Origin: Maratus speciosus
Lineage: Eukaryota > Arthropoda > Arachnida > Araneae > Salticidae
DNA length: 64,000 nt
Assembly: GCA_963932465.1 (NCBI GenBank)
Contig: OZ010787.1
Span: 35,716,087 to 35,780,086, forward strand
Reading direction: 5' to 3'
Positions 45,587-57,807 of the stretch are shown here, in pieces. Both the position numbers and the translations under genes were made by a program. The notes below the pieces were generated by a model. It was given only the letters and a program-made list of their open reading frames with translations. It made no database searches and was not told the DNA's origin. The number at the start of each line of letters is the position of its first letter. Within the stretch, counting starts at the first letter, position 1.

Positions 45587-46109
45587 ATAAGTGTGTTATC
45601 TGAAAAGACAGCGTGAAAAGTGCATATGTTTTTTTGAAAAATTCTATCCAACGGCTATTTATAATTACAAAAGAAGAACCGTAAGGTTCAGAAGTAAACG
45701 TTTGAGTATGATTTTTAATTAGATTACCTGTCTTTGGTATATTCATTGCAATTACCCATATATCAAGCATAGTCGTTGTGACGTCACTGTAGGTCACGGT
45801 GGCCATGTCATATCTGTGACTAAAATACCACCACCCGGTGGCGTCACAATGCGAATTGCTTAGAAACATTTAAAAATTGCAAGAACACTGCAAAATATGT
45901 TATTCAATGTGAAAAAAACATCTCTGACAAATTTTTTAATTTTTGTGACGTCTCTGAAAGCCACGTCACGTGTGTAATGAAAAGACCCCACCCCGTATGT
46001 TGTGAAGTCATATTTTGACGAAAATGTGAATTTGAAAGAAATTTGAAAAAGAGGAGAAATATATTAATCAGGATTGTTTGAATGCACTTCTGAGATCTGG
46101 ATCTGACTG

Positions 46110-46140
<31 letters not shown>

Positions 46141-49023
46141 ATTTATTTTTATTTTATTTTTTATTTTTTTATTTTTTTTGCGTGTGTGTCTCATTGCTAT
46201 TTAACCTACATTCCTTAATTTATTTACCGACTTACAAGAAAATGCTTCATAAATAGATCAATCTCAATCGATAAGCAATATTATGAATCATGATGCAAAC
46301 GTAATTTTGCATATAATACATGAAACAAAAGTTTTTTTTTATTAAGGGAGATTTTCAATTGCTTTTTATATTATATGAAAAATTTATATTTTTTCTTAAA
46401 TTAACAACAGCAATCAATATTATAAAGCGAAAACATATCCGTGATTGGCTGTGACAAGGCAACACCAGATCCATAAATCTACCTTTTATTGCGATTTTTT
46501 AAACTTTTAAACATTGCAAAGTTTTATATTTTACACCGTCGAATGTTCTTTCAAATGCAATTTTTTTAAAAATTGTACCTCAATTTACTGATTTCTATGG
46601 TTTTAAAAATAATTTTCAAGCATGAGTTTTAAAACAAGAAATCTTGTCTGCATTTCAATTACAAAAGATTAAAAAGTTTCCTCTTCAAGCAATAAAAATA
46701 ATTAAGCGTTTGTTTCGGGCTAATATTCCACAACGAAATTAAAAACTTCATCAAAAACATGTACATAAATAAAACACAAATTTAATAGACATGTAATCGA
46801 ACTACGCGCTTAAATTACTAAACTATTAGAATTAAAAAAACTTGCGGATAGCAAAATCTTTGGCGATTTCTCCGACTATTAACTCCTGTATGACTCTTGG
46901 TTTATTTTTAGGAGCACATTTTGAATTTACCATAGATTATACAAACTTTAATTTTCTATTTTCAAAAGATTTTTCATTATTGCCTATTAAAATCATTTTT
47001 AACTACTCTGATAATTTAAACATTGTTTAATTTGTTATAGACTCTATATCAGTATAATTATTGTTACATTTGACAAAAAAGAAGGAGTTATTACAAAACT
47101 TGAACTATTCTGAAATAAATCAAAAAAAGGTATAAAAAAGTTCTTGAAGTATGAAATTTTAATTGGAGAACACTTGTAAACGTATTACATCATAGAAATA
47201 TACAAGAACAGTTGAGGGGGGAAAAAAGAAAAAAAAAAGCCACCTGCGTGCTACCGGAAACCGCAAGCGATATTTAAATGAGACTACTACTTATTACATT
47301 TATTTTTTAGAACGTCTTGGAACAAGCAAAGTGAGTTAGTTTGCAAGAAAAAAATGGCCGTTTTGTGTACGTATAGTCAGTCTGGATATAAAAATTTAAC
47401 CAAAAAACTTCGCAGGAACCCTTCCACGTTAAATATGTGTCCTAGAAAAGCACAATAGTTTTGGCATGTTTAAAAGGATTCATGTCATTGCTAGTGTACT
47501 TATTATAGGAACATATATATTTGTTCATCAAACAATAAATGGATTACTACAAAAAATGAAAAACTACGTCAATGGAGATTTGGTATGAAAAAACATTATT
47601 TTTCCTGTTTGTTTTTCTTTAAATTATAATAATTTTATTGAAATAAATAACTGTCTAAATTGCACTTGTCTACAATTGTAAACATATGATAAAAATCAAT
47701 TATTTAAATTACATTTTAATAAGATTTTTTTTACTTGTAAAATATCATTCGTTAAAATCGCATGTTTTCCTCAAGTTTTAAAATTATATGGGAAAAATTA
47801 TATTCAAAGTTTAACATAATTAGCAGATATTTAAAGATATTTAAATTATTGAATAAAAAAGCTTTCTTGTAGAATAAAATTGTTTGCAAGCTTATTTTTT
47901 AAATTTTGTATTAAGCAATGGTATGAAACAATTTGCAGTGCATATTTTTACTAAAAAAATATCTATTCAGAAGATGAATTTTTAAAACAGAAGAATTTGT
48001 GGACACAATGGAAAAGTACTATTAAAAGAAGTCAAAGATGTGTAGTATTAGGGGGAAAAAATCAATGTCAATGAGTATTATTCAATTGAGAAATGTTACA
48101 AAATTTATAAAAATATATACATGGCGGTTGGGAAAATTTCATTCAATCAAGTTAAACCTTCTAATTGGAAAGTTTTCAAAGTAATCTGCAATTCTGAATC
48201 ATTTTTAATATTTTAAAGAGTATTTTTCAGAAATATTAATGCATTTTTTCACACATACTGAAAATTGCCTAGTTTAAACTTTGTTTATAACTGACACTAA
48301 ATATTGTGTAGGAAAAGAAATTTTTTTCAGAAGTATTTGAAAAATTTCCTCCATTAGATAGAAATGCTTCTAAAACTAAGAATAACTTTCTTTTTCTGTT
48401 TTATGCTACAACAAATATCTCTTAATTTGAAACTTTTTCAAGGGGCTTTATATATATAACTTTATCACTTTAGGGGGCAGGGGTGGCCTGGTAATGGATA
48501 TCGCTTGGGGAAGAGGGGGCTGTCTTTTGACATCGTTATCATTTTTGATCCAACCAAAATTTTCTTTTTTTTTTTTGGTATTTTTTTCTTTACATCAATA
48601 GTATAATCTATTACCTTTTTTTCCCCTTTTAGTCTATTACTTATTTTTATGAAAATACAAAGTTATTAAAACCCTTAAATGATTATAAAATCATTTCATT
48701 CCAAAATATGGAATATCTTAACGTTCGCGATTCCTGTTCTTTTAGTATATAATTCGTTGTTAGAGAAATCAGGTTCGAAATTATACTTATTATGGTTACT
48801 AGAAAATATGGGGAAGAATATCGTTAACCAGTTTCGTTTATAAGAAGTTATGCTTAGCCCCGTGCAAGAAAAAGTGCAAGTAGATATTATTACTGTTGAA
48901 TGCATTATGTAACAAAAATATATTAGTACGCATTTCCAAGTGTTATTTGCTATAAAATTATTTCAGATGTATTAGTGATATTTTATTAACTTCTTTTCTT
49001 CATTTAAGTAAAAAAATATATAT
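45587..49023. other. AT-rich stretch, nothing recognised
   Basis: (TA)n at 46110-46131 and short frames only. Some 3.4 kb shows no repeat ends or coding signal. If the arrays at 45017 and 50423 are two ends of one element, this would be its interior. Confidence 0.45.
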
Positions 49024-49145
49024 GGAGATGTCCATAAATGATGTCACACTTTTTTCAATATTTTTTACCGCTCTCCACCCCCCGCTTGTCACTATTTCAC
49101 GACCCCTCCCTCCCTCCAAGCGTGGCATCATTTGTGGACGGCCCC
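49024..49145. mobile_element. 122-bp MITE, GTCCATAAATGATGTCAC type
   Basis: The left end GGAGATGTCCATAAATGATG and the inverted right end GGGGCCGTCCACAAATGATG match closely. Pyrimidine-rich sequence lies between. ATATAT flanks both sides, so the duplication cannot be set. GGCCGTCCATAAATGA-type repeats are widespread in arthropods; the superfamily is not certain. Confidence 0.7.
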
Positions 49146-49929
49146 TATATATATGAGAGTAATAAGTGCATAATCATACTTGTATATCATTGCAAACGTA
49201 TATTTAAAAAAAAATTGTAATAAAAAGAATTTTTAGACACTGATGACGATATCATTAGGAAGAGGGGACTGGTAGAATGATTACGCATGATATCATAAGG
49301 GGGGGGGGGGAGGGTTGTCGAAAATCGCCGAAAAGTTGATCGTTACAGATGTATAGCCTCTAAGAAGATACTTTAAATAAAAGTCTTTTGACTGCAGTAT
49401 ACTTAATTTAAGCTTTTTCAGAGAAAGTGTAAATATAGGCAAGCTGATTATACTAAAATACAGAGACACAATAGGGGTGCGGGCGCAGACGGAGCCGGTT
49501 AAAGTAGGCTCTGGCAGGCTTCGTTCGCGCCATCATTCACTGATGCATCGACTATCTATAGAAAAATTAACAACGTTTTTCGCACCGGGCGCGAAATACT
49601 GTTGCTGTGGCAATGCTTGGATATCAGAGCTTGAAATTAACTACTTCTTCTTCTTTTTTTTTTTTCTTTTTTTTTTTTTTTTCCCCCAGGAGATTTCAAT
49701 AATTTTTTCTGAACCAATTAAATAAAAAACATTTCATCTTTGATTCCATCCTGTGTTATGCAAAAACAGGTATATCGATGATAAGAAAATGATTTGTCTA
49801 TATGTGGCATGTAAATTGCCTAATGACATTATGAGTATACTTTCTGCAGAAAGAGCAAACACATCAACCCTATGAGTTTGTTTTTCATATATTTTTGTTT
49901 TTACTATCATAAAACATTTAATTCTCAAT
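49146..49929. other. Spacer with G- and T-runs
   Basis: G-run at about 49300-49311 and T/C-runs at 49654-49686. A GC-richer block near 49475-49530 has no assignable frame or family. Confidence 0.45.
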
Positions 49930-50423
49930 TAATACAAACCAAAGTGTAAAGATGACACTTTGTACACAAAAATATCCATATTTTGAATATTAAAATAAAA
50001 TTTGTGTTTTGTAGATTACGCAGAAATATGTGTAAGAATGAACTATAACACACATATCTGTGTATTTTGTATATTACACAAAAATATGTGTAATTTATAC
50101 ATTACACAAAGATATGTGTATTTTGCATATTACACAAAAATATGTGTAAAAACAGAATATTACACAGATATGTGTGTAAGAATATTACACAGAAATATGT
50201 GTATTCCTGTACAATTTACACATTAAAGTGCGTATTTCAAGACTTATCACCTAATTTTTACACATTTGGACTTATCATCAAATTACACATTAAAATGTGT
50301 ATTTTAAAATTTACACATTTTTGGCACTTTACACACCAATTTACACGTATAGACAAATCGTTTTTGTATCATCGATATACCTGTTTTTGTGTGTAAATTT
50401 ACACATTTTTTTTTTAGAGCGTG
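49930..50423 (-). mobile_element. Subterminal TGTGTAAT array, inverse of 45017-45471
   Basis: Some fifteen ATATGTGTAA/TTACACA words recur, first as ATTACACAAAAATATGTG units and later as AATTTACACATT. It ends TTTTTTTTTAGAGCGTG at 50423, whose inverse CACGCTCTAAAAAA parallels the CACTCTAAAAAA start at 45017. The reading frames here (about 75-84 residues, MCVFCILHK-like) are translations of the repeat. Confidence 0.5.
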
Positions 50424-50530
50424 AAGTAAAAAAAAAAAAAAAAGTTGAGAAATACCGCATTATATGGCAATAATACAGAAGATTTTAGTAAACCAGACAT
50501 ACAGTATGTATAAAAACAAATGCAAAACAT

Positions 50531-51491
50531 GTAGGGGAGAGGGGGGCACATGTGAAAAATTTTTACATTTTTGACTATTTCTCAAAATTGTTATGAGCTA
50601 TTAAACCAAAAATATATTTATATGAATATTTACACTTTGCTTGTTCTTTTGGTGAAACTTTTGGATGCATTTATCAAGAATTTCTAACTTATACCATCAT
50701 TCTAAAAATTATCTAAATTTGTTCACATGTGCCCCGGTGGAGGGGTAGTTGTGAACATACCCGGGGCACATGCGAACACATGCATAAATAAGACAAAAAA
50801 AATTTTTGTGAATAAAAACTGTGCTTAAAACTAATTACATGCCCTCTTTCATGTTGTGTGAATAAATCAATAAATGTTTCAACACAGATACAAGAAATTA
50901 TTCGTAAAATTGTACACTAATATACCTACTCCTTTTGAGTCACTTTTGTTATCTAATTTTCAGTAAATTAAAACTGTGAAGCAATCCTAAAAACATTGAA
51001 TTTATAGCTTAATGTTTGACAAGGGTAATTAAATTTTAAACTAAAAAAAAAAAATGCTTTCACAGACTTAAAAATACACTTGTGAATTGTTCACATCTGC
51101 CCCCATATGTTCTGTTCACAAGTGCCCCATCTACCAACTTCAGCATAACTTATTTAAAAAATATTTTTTTAATTGAAATAAGGAAAAAAAGTACTTTTTG
51201 TAGACTTACATAATTAATGCCACTATAGAATGCAATGCTGATATTCTACTTTTAGAAATGTCTTGAATGAATTTTTACTTCAATAACTTTGAAGACTTTT
51301 TTACTTCACGCCTTCTAAAACAAAGAAATCACAACTACCAGAAATCAAAATGGCTTATTGTTCTGAAAATTCAGCCAAAAGATGGTACCAGTACTACCAT
51401 CTATAGGTAATTTTTTTTAATTTTTTTATTTCAAATTAACTAAGTGAAATGTGTACTGTTCACGTGTGCCCCCTCCCCCCCTCTCCCCTAC
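50531..51491. mobile_element. 0.96 kb TIR element, GTAGGGGAGAGGGGGGCAC
   Basis: The left end GTAGGGGAGAGGGGGGCAC and right end GTGCCCCC...CTCTCCCCTAC are inverted. The word TTCACATGTGCCCC and its inverse recur six times inside. TA next to each terminus could be a TA duplication, which would fit the Tc1/mariner group, but the palindrome makes the boundary ambiguous. No transposase. A relative with coding remains starts at 42675. Confidence 0.75.
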
Positions 51492-52449
51492 AGAAAAACA
51501 ATAAAATAAAGGGAATTCTCTGTACAGTTAAGTCAACTTGTGATCATATAACAGAAGATGAATGGGTATCTGGAAGAAGGGCGTATGTTAAAAGTTTAAA
51601 ATGTTGCAGAAATGATGAAAAAACTCTTAATGTCATTTATTAATGATATCCTGAGCACCTTGGGCAAAATTGGCCCTTCTTTCGATCTTAATTACCTCCA
51701 CTTTTGTCTTTAGGCTGAGCATTCATGAGTAATAAAAAATTGGTCAGGTGGGTAAGGAAAGGAAACAAGGGTAAAAACAAACTTGTATTATTATGAAATT
51801 GCAATTTTTATTTTAACATTGGGTAATTATCAATCATTCCACACAAGCATTCTTAAAAAAAAAAAAAAAAAAAAAAAAACTTCCAAAATTTGTAACACAG
51901 GGACTTTCTTTCGGGCACCCACTCAAATATTTCTCATATTAAACATACAATCCAAGAAATCTTCCTTACTGAAAGAAAAGTGTTTAATATGTTATAGCAT
52001 TCTTTAAGTTTTATAAAGTTACCTAGATTATTCAAAGTTATTTGCAGGACTTAAGAAAATTTTCTTTATTTAGAGGTGTTCCTTGAGGGAAGTTTTACTG
52101 TATCTGCATTATATATATATATATAATATGTCATTTTAATATTGGTTTCATTCAAATATATACTTTCCTTTCTAAATATTTATTTTTAAATTTGTGATTT
52201 CATTTTAATGGTTTAAGTTTTATATTTTTTCCTTTTGAGTTTCTTACACATGTGATTTCATTTTAATTATATCGGCACTCTAATAACATGGCTGCTGATG
52301 CACATAATATTACGAATGTTATTTTGGTGTTATAACCTATATATTCCTGCATCTTTAATGGTACACTCTTTATCAAGAAAAACTTAAAATTTTTGCTTGA
52401 TTTCATTTTATTTTTACATTTATGATTTCATTTTAATGGTTTAATTTTT
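51492..52449. other. Spacer; pogo-like right end near 52100
   Basis: AGAGGTGTTCCTTGAGGGA then AGTTTTACTGTA (52073-52102) reads inverted as TACAGTAAAACTTCCCTC, a pogo-type end without a partner. A run of A lies at 51857-51879. The 64-residue frame at 51449-51643 is unassigned. Confidence 0.4.
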
Positions 52450-52928
52450 ACCCGACTGCCAAGAAGGGTTATGCATAGGCGTAGCGTGACCAGAAATTTT
52501 GGGGGGGGCACCAAGTAAAAACGGCGCCCGGAGCGAATTTTCAATCTTGCGCCCCCCCCCCCCCCCAAAAAAAAAAAATCTCTCTCTTTTTGATGGGTGT
52601 AATAAAATTGATAAAGTGCAGAAACATAAATAAATTCTATCAAATAAATATTTCGTGTTTATTTTGGAACTTTAAAAGCTTTATTTTTAATTTAGAAATT
52701 CTGCACAACTAAATAACATAAAAGAAAATTGTACTTATTTGTTAAAGAGTTCATGATGTTTTGCGACAGGAAAAGAAATAATCAAGAGAGAAAAAGAAAT
52801 TTCACCGGAAAATGATAAGAGGCCAAAAAATTAATAAACAAATAAAACGGTGGTTCGTAGCATAAATTTCGCGCCCGGGGCGACGTCTCCTTTAGCCCCT
52901 CTTTTCACGCCCCTGGGAGTCACGCCCC

Positions 52929-53152
52929 TAGAGGTCTGCACGGACCGCAATTTCCAGGCCCGAGCCCAGTCCGGTGAGAAAATTAAAAGTTCCACCCGAG
53001 CCCGGCCCGTTCATATTTTCACAGTTTACGACCAGGCCCGGCTCGTACAAAAATCAGTCAAAACAAGCCTGGCCCGTTAAATATCAATTAAATCAGGCCC
53101 GGTTCTGCTCGACTCAATTTCGCAAAAAATTCCGATTTTTCTTAAACAATTG
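52929..53152 (+). mobile_element. Left part of a TAGAGGTCTGCAC hAT, truncated
   Basis: TAGAGGTCTGCACGGACCGC then TTTCCAGGCCCGAGCCC, CAGTCAAAACAAGCCTGGCC and AATTTCGCAAAAAATTCCG follow the order of the full copy at 55817. The copy stops where the next element begins at 53153. Confidence 0.8.
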
Positions 53153-55010
53153 CAGGGCTGCCACTTACTACTAAAATGCTACAAAAAGCGACTATTTTCA
53201 GCATCCGGCGGCTATGGCGACTATTTTAGGTCGAAAATCATTAAAAAGCGACTATTTCATGAAAACCCGCTACTTTTTTCTCATTTCAGCGACTATTTTT
53301 ACTGAAAATACTCGATCTTTTTCTTCAAAGTGCCTGCAAAGTCAACATCCCAAAAGCACTTTTCCAACGGTTGTGTGAGGAGATTCGCGATTTTTCCCTC
53401 AATCAATCGACGAAAATAGTTATTTCTTTTTGCTATCTTTTGCTACGATCTTTGAAGGAGATTTCGCAGTTTTTCCTATGACCTATTGCAAATTTCCCAA
53501 TCTTTTGGGGGCGATCGTTTCACGGAACTCAATTTTTTCCCCCCCGTGATACTTTGCCAAATTCCGCATCTTTGTTTCTAGCGATCGTTTTACGGAACTC
53601 ACGATTTTTTTCCCGCGATCCTTTGCCAAAATTCGTGAATTTTTCTGTGACAGATTGGCGAAATTTTTTTTTTCCGCCACCATTTGTCGAAATTCGCGAT
53701 ATGTATTTTTTCACGACCGATTGATGGCATTCGCTGTTTGTTTCAGATACCATTTTACGAAATTCGCTATTCTTTTCCACGATAGTTTGTCGAAATTCGT
53801 GATTTTCTTTTCAAAACCGACTTACGAAATTCTTGATTATTCGCGCAAAATCATTTGTTTAAATTCTCGATTTTTTACGCGATTATTTGACAAATTCGCT
53901 TCTTTTCAAGGGTGATTCTATTCCGAATTTTCCGAAAATTTAAGGCATTCGGTTCCGAAAATTAAAAAAAAATCGGTTATTAGTCCGAAAATTTGGTCAT
54001 AAAAACTATCGCGAATTTCGGCAAATGGTAGCCAAAAATTCAATTACGACAATCGTTCACAGAAAAAATCGCCAAATATCATCAAAGGATCGCAGAAGAA
54101 AAAAACTAATTTCGCCAAAGAATTGTGGAAAAAACGCGACTTACGAAAAAACGCAAACTTCGTTAAGGGATCGGGAAAAAAATACAAAATTCCCCAAGGG
54201 ATCGCAAAAAACACAAATTTCATCAAAAGATCGCAGAAAAACACGAATTTCGTCAAAGGATCGCAATAAAGAAACACAAATTTCGTCGAAGGATCACGGA
54301 AAAACGTAAATTTTGTTTAAAAGATCGCGGAAAAACGCGAATTTCGCTAAAGGACCGCCGAAAAAACGCATAATTGGTGACGGGAGGAGATTCCCCACCC
54401 CACACCCTTTTTCTCCTCTGCTGTAAGCTTTCGGAAAATTTGCTGTGAATTTCAGAATTTTTTTTTTTCTTGCTCCCCTGCTGTTTTTTTGCCCGCGACC
54501 ATTTGACGAAATTTTCAATTTTTTTTCTCTCGATCGTTAGACAAAATTCGTAGTATTTTGTGCATTATTTTGACGAAATTTGAGACGATTTTTCGATGAC
54601 AGATTGACGAAAGTCGCCATTTGTTTCCGCAACCTTTGATAAAATTCAAGATATTTTTCCACGGTCCTTTGAGAAGATCCGCGATTTTTTTTGTCGAGAA
54701 TTACCAAAATTCGCATTTTTTTTTTCTGCCGATCGTTTCATGGAGTTCACGATTTACTTTACACAATCCTTTGCCAAATTTCGTGAATTTTTCTACGGCC
54801 GATTGATGAAAATGATATTCGGTATTTGTTTCAGAGATCTTTTGACGAAATTCGCGATATTTTTTGCGAGACTATTTGACCAAATTCGCGGGGTTTTTTT
54901 TTCCTTGTCCGCGACAGTTTGACAAAATTTTCGATTTTCGTTCCGTAATGGTTAGGCGAAATTTACAAGTTTTTTTTTTCGAGACCGATGGAAAACTATT
55001 TTTCTGCGAC
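53153..55010. repeat. Minisatellite of ~31-36 bp units with orientation switches
   Basis: The segment opens CAGGGCTGCCACTTACTAC, a hAT-like start, with GCGACTATTTT words to about 53300. A degenerate tandem array follows, with a unit such as GACGAAATTCGCGATTTTT plus GCGATCCTTT. From about 53340 to 53900 the unit reads in one direction. From about 54000 to 54370 it is inverted (AATTTCGTCAAAGGATCGC). From about 54480 to 55010 the first direction returns. Units in the middle block are 29-33 bp. Several frames of 75-94 residues, rich in SSKDR, are translations of the repeat. Confidence 0.82.
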
Positions 55011-55126
55011 CAGTTGTTGATATCTGCAAAATCCCATGTATAATACACAATTACATATCTTTTTAAAACAGTGACTAATGAATATTTTTAATATATTGCA
55101 CAATAAGCACACCCTTAATATCAATC

Positions 55127-55186
55127 GTACGGGCAGGGCCGAAACTACCCTTTTTTTGCGTCCAGGGAAAACATGGGTTTTGGCGC

Positions 55187-55205
<19 letters not shown>
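55127..55205. mobile_element. hAT-like end cassette, CAGGGCCGAAACTA
   Basis: CAGGGCCGAAACTACCC then GGGTTTTGGCGCC and a C-run. The block CAGGTCCGAAACTAGC...GATTTTGGCGCCCC at 59748-59805 is a second copy. These look like left ends of one element family nested in the 9 kb insertion. Confidence 0.5.
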
Positions 55206-55217
<12 letters not shown>

Positions 55218-55363
55218 TCTCCTCACGCACAATAAAAGTTATCGACCTCAGGTACCCTATGCAAAGAATAAAAAAAAATAATAAAAATCATTTAACAGTT
55301 AAAATTAGAATAAGAAATATGTAAACAACTTTCCCATAGGATTAACATTAGCTTGAGCGTTAA

Positions 55364-55720
55364 GAGCCTACACTAGTCACGCGAAAAAAATGGAACGCTA
55401 ATACTAAACGTATGGGAATGTTCTTTTTAAATTTTTTCGCTTGCATATCAATAGTTTTAAATGATTTTTTTAGCTTATAAAAGCTGAGATTGAATTCTAA
55501 CCGGGTTAGTGTTCACATTTCCGATTTTGGTTGCAGATATTTTTTATAAAATTACTTTCACTTCCAGTACAGGTTCCGAAACTTAAAAGTATAGCAACAC
55601 TAAAGATGAATCTAAACTATCCTAGGAAAATAAAGCATTGTAAAATATTAAAATGCAAGAGAGAAATTTGAAAAGAACGCTCCAATAAGTTTAACATTAG
55701 CTTGCGAGTTTCTTTGTATT
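55364..55720 (+). mobile_element. Relative of the TTAA hairpin MITE at 40538
   Basis: After TTAA (55360-55363) it reads GAGCCTACACTAGTCACGCG, AACGCTAATACTAAACG and AAATGATTTTTTTAGC, paralleling the left arm of 40538-40952. The right arm is not recognisable. The words TTAACATTAGCTTG occur before and after (about 55342 and 55692). Confidence 0.5.
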
Positions 55721-55816
55721 TCGTAAATATATATATACAATTTTGTATGAAACGACAAACAAAATCTTCATTTAGCGCCCCCTTCGCCTTTATTCTGATG
55801 CTTGGGGCACATACCC

Positions 55817-57273
55817 TAGAGGTCTGCACGGGCCGGAATTTCCAGGCCCGGGACCGGCCCGGCCCGAAGGAAAGCTATTTTGGCCCGGCCCGGCCCGGTG
55901 TAAAAATTGAAAGTTCGGCCCGAGCCCGGCCCGGCCCGTTTACATTTTTACCGTTCTCGGCCCGGCCCGGCCCGTACAAAAATCAGTGAAAACAGGCTCG
56001 GCCCGGCCCGACTCAATTTCAACAAAAAATTCCGTTTTTTCTCGATATACAATTAAGATTCTTTTAATGAATAATGCATGCATATTTATGGGAACATTTT
56101 ACAGTATATTTTAAATTACTATGTGTTCGCAAAATAGAAAACACACAATAGTAAACATTAACGATTACTTAGAGTGTTTTAGTCAACGTCTCTACAGACG
56201 TTACAAAATTTAAATAAGGGTTCATTAAAAGATTATTGTAGTTTAGAATAAAGTGTTAAAAAACATGATAACTTTTGAAGCTTATAATAAAAAGTAGATT
56301 TGTGAAAATATTTCTGTCATTTTTAAGCCTTTTCTCAAATCCAAAGGAGCTACATTTTGATACATTTATGAATTCATTTCTTTTCGGAAACGCATGAGAT
56401 TGGCAGGTATTCTTATTCAGAAACCATGTAAATGCCGTTTTTTTCTTAGATAAAAGCAATATATCTTTCAGAAAATACTGCCAAAGTTAGCGTTTTGAAT
56501 CGAATTTCCGGAAGCGATATCACAGGAAAGGAGAAAAACGTACAGTCCCGTGACAAGAGTCTCTGTTATCTCTGTACGTAATTTATGAAAAATGGAAACG
56601 CTATTCGATTCCAAATGCCTTCAATACTTAGACCTGTCAATTTTATGCCTTTATAGTTAAAAATGAGTCAGAAAATGTGTCTGAAAGTTTCGCATTGTTG
56701 AGCAGTAAATATGAGAACCACCTTAAGGTACATTTTCAAAGATACTGTTAACAGAAGTTCATTATTGCTATTAATACTTTTACAAAACATAATGCCTGTC
56801 CTACACATCCTGAGAATGATTAAGACCAGTTCCGTCCCGCACAAGTCTGCCGATAAAATTAAACCCGGGATCAGGCATCATGTAACTGTACGATGCCGAT
56901 CTCTACGATGGACATGTTACATTTCTGTATTGATGTTGTTAAACTCGCATCGGCTCGTAACACACATTTATACTTCTCGAAAAAGTCATATTCATTGGAA
57001 ATGGCCTCGTATATTATCTGCTTCTCTCAAATTCTTATATCGGGCCGATAGGCCCGATTAATTTTTTTATCGGCCCGGCCCGGCCCTGCAGGCCCGTTCA
57101 ATTTTTTTGCCGGTCCGGCCCGGCCCGGCCCGGCCCGTTGAAAAAATTGCTCTAATTCTGCCGGCCCGGCCCGGCCCGTTTGAAAATTCTCCTCCATTCC
57201 GCCGGCCCAACCCGGCCCGCGGGCCGGGCCGGGTACGGGCCTCGGGCCAAGCCCGGGCCCGTGCAGACCTCTA
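55817..57273. mobile_element. Complete 1.46 kb hAT, TAGAGGTCTGCAC family
   Basis: The ends are TAGAGGTCTGCACGGGCC and GGCCCGTGCAGACCTC plus TA, with a perfect 8-bp duplication ACATACCC at 55809-55816 and 57274-57281. The ends carry long GGCCCGGCCCGG runs. The core copy at about 56320-56720 shows TTCTTATTCAGAAACC, TGAATCGAATTTCCGG and GAAAATGTGTCTGAAAG. It is the cleanest copy of the family here. No transposase frame; the 116-residue frame at 56711-57061 has no motif. Confidence 0.95.
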
Positions 57274-57807
57274 ACATACCCCTTCTCTACCCCCCTAGTT
57301 TTGACCCGGGCTATATTCTTAAAAAACCATTAAAAAAGCGGGTTACTATTCTATCGTGCATATATTTCAACCCTTAGTTTTTAGTCATTGACAATTGCCC
57401 GACCTCGCGTCATTTCAGGCCGGATCTGGATGTAAAAAAAAGTAATTTTAGTAAACGGCATGGGCGGCAGCATTTTTCAGTTGTCACCTACCTAGGAATG
57501 GCAAAAGGACGAGAAATGTAATTTGGGAAGGTAAAAGCAGGGGCGGCTGCGGCTTTTACTCATGGCGCCCTGGGTGAGAGTTTTTTTTTTAAATCACGGG
57601 CAGTTGTCCAAGCTCGCCTCCTTTCTTTAAGACTGGATCTGGTTGGTTGCAAAAAAAAAAAAAAAAAAAAAAAAACAATTGCCCCAAAAGTAATGCAAAA
57701 AATAATGCACCAAAAGTAATGCAAAAAATGATTGCACCAAAAGGAACAGAGCGGCATTTTTCTACTTCCGCCTGGGTTGGCAAAACGCGTAGAAATGACA
57801 AAAATCC
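57274..57807. repeat. Repeated end-like cassettes of the 9 kb insertion
   Basis: CCCGACCTCGCGTCATTTC then GGCCGGATCTGGATG (57400), and a near repeat CTCGCCTCCTTTC with GACTGGATCTGG (57610), recur again at 60455 and 60880. CAGGGGCGGCTGCGG at 57539 with CATGGCGCCCTGGG looks like another left end. A-run at 57650-57674. Confidence 0.55.

Noticed and set aside
49475..49620. GC-richer block as another promoter or exon
   Set aside because: Short, without a donor or CCAAT-type sites, and next to homopolymer runs; could be an old repeat.
50002..50396. Cysteine-rich frames that look like a small secreted protein
   Set aside because: MCVFCILHKNMC-like peptides are translations of the TATGTGTAAT array.
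54025..54309. 94-residue frame rich in SSKDR repeats
   Set aside because: It is a translation of the ~30-33 bp minisatellite, whose unit length is often a multiple of three, so stops are avoided by repetition.
53340..54400. CRISPR-like regular repeats
   Set aside because: Units are degenerate, have no unique spacers, switch strand, and the DNA is eukaryotic.
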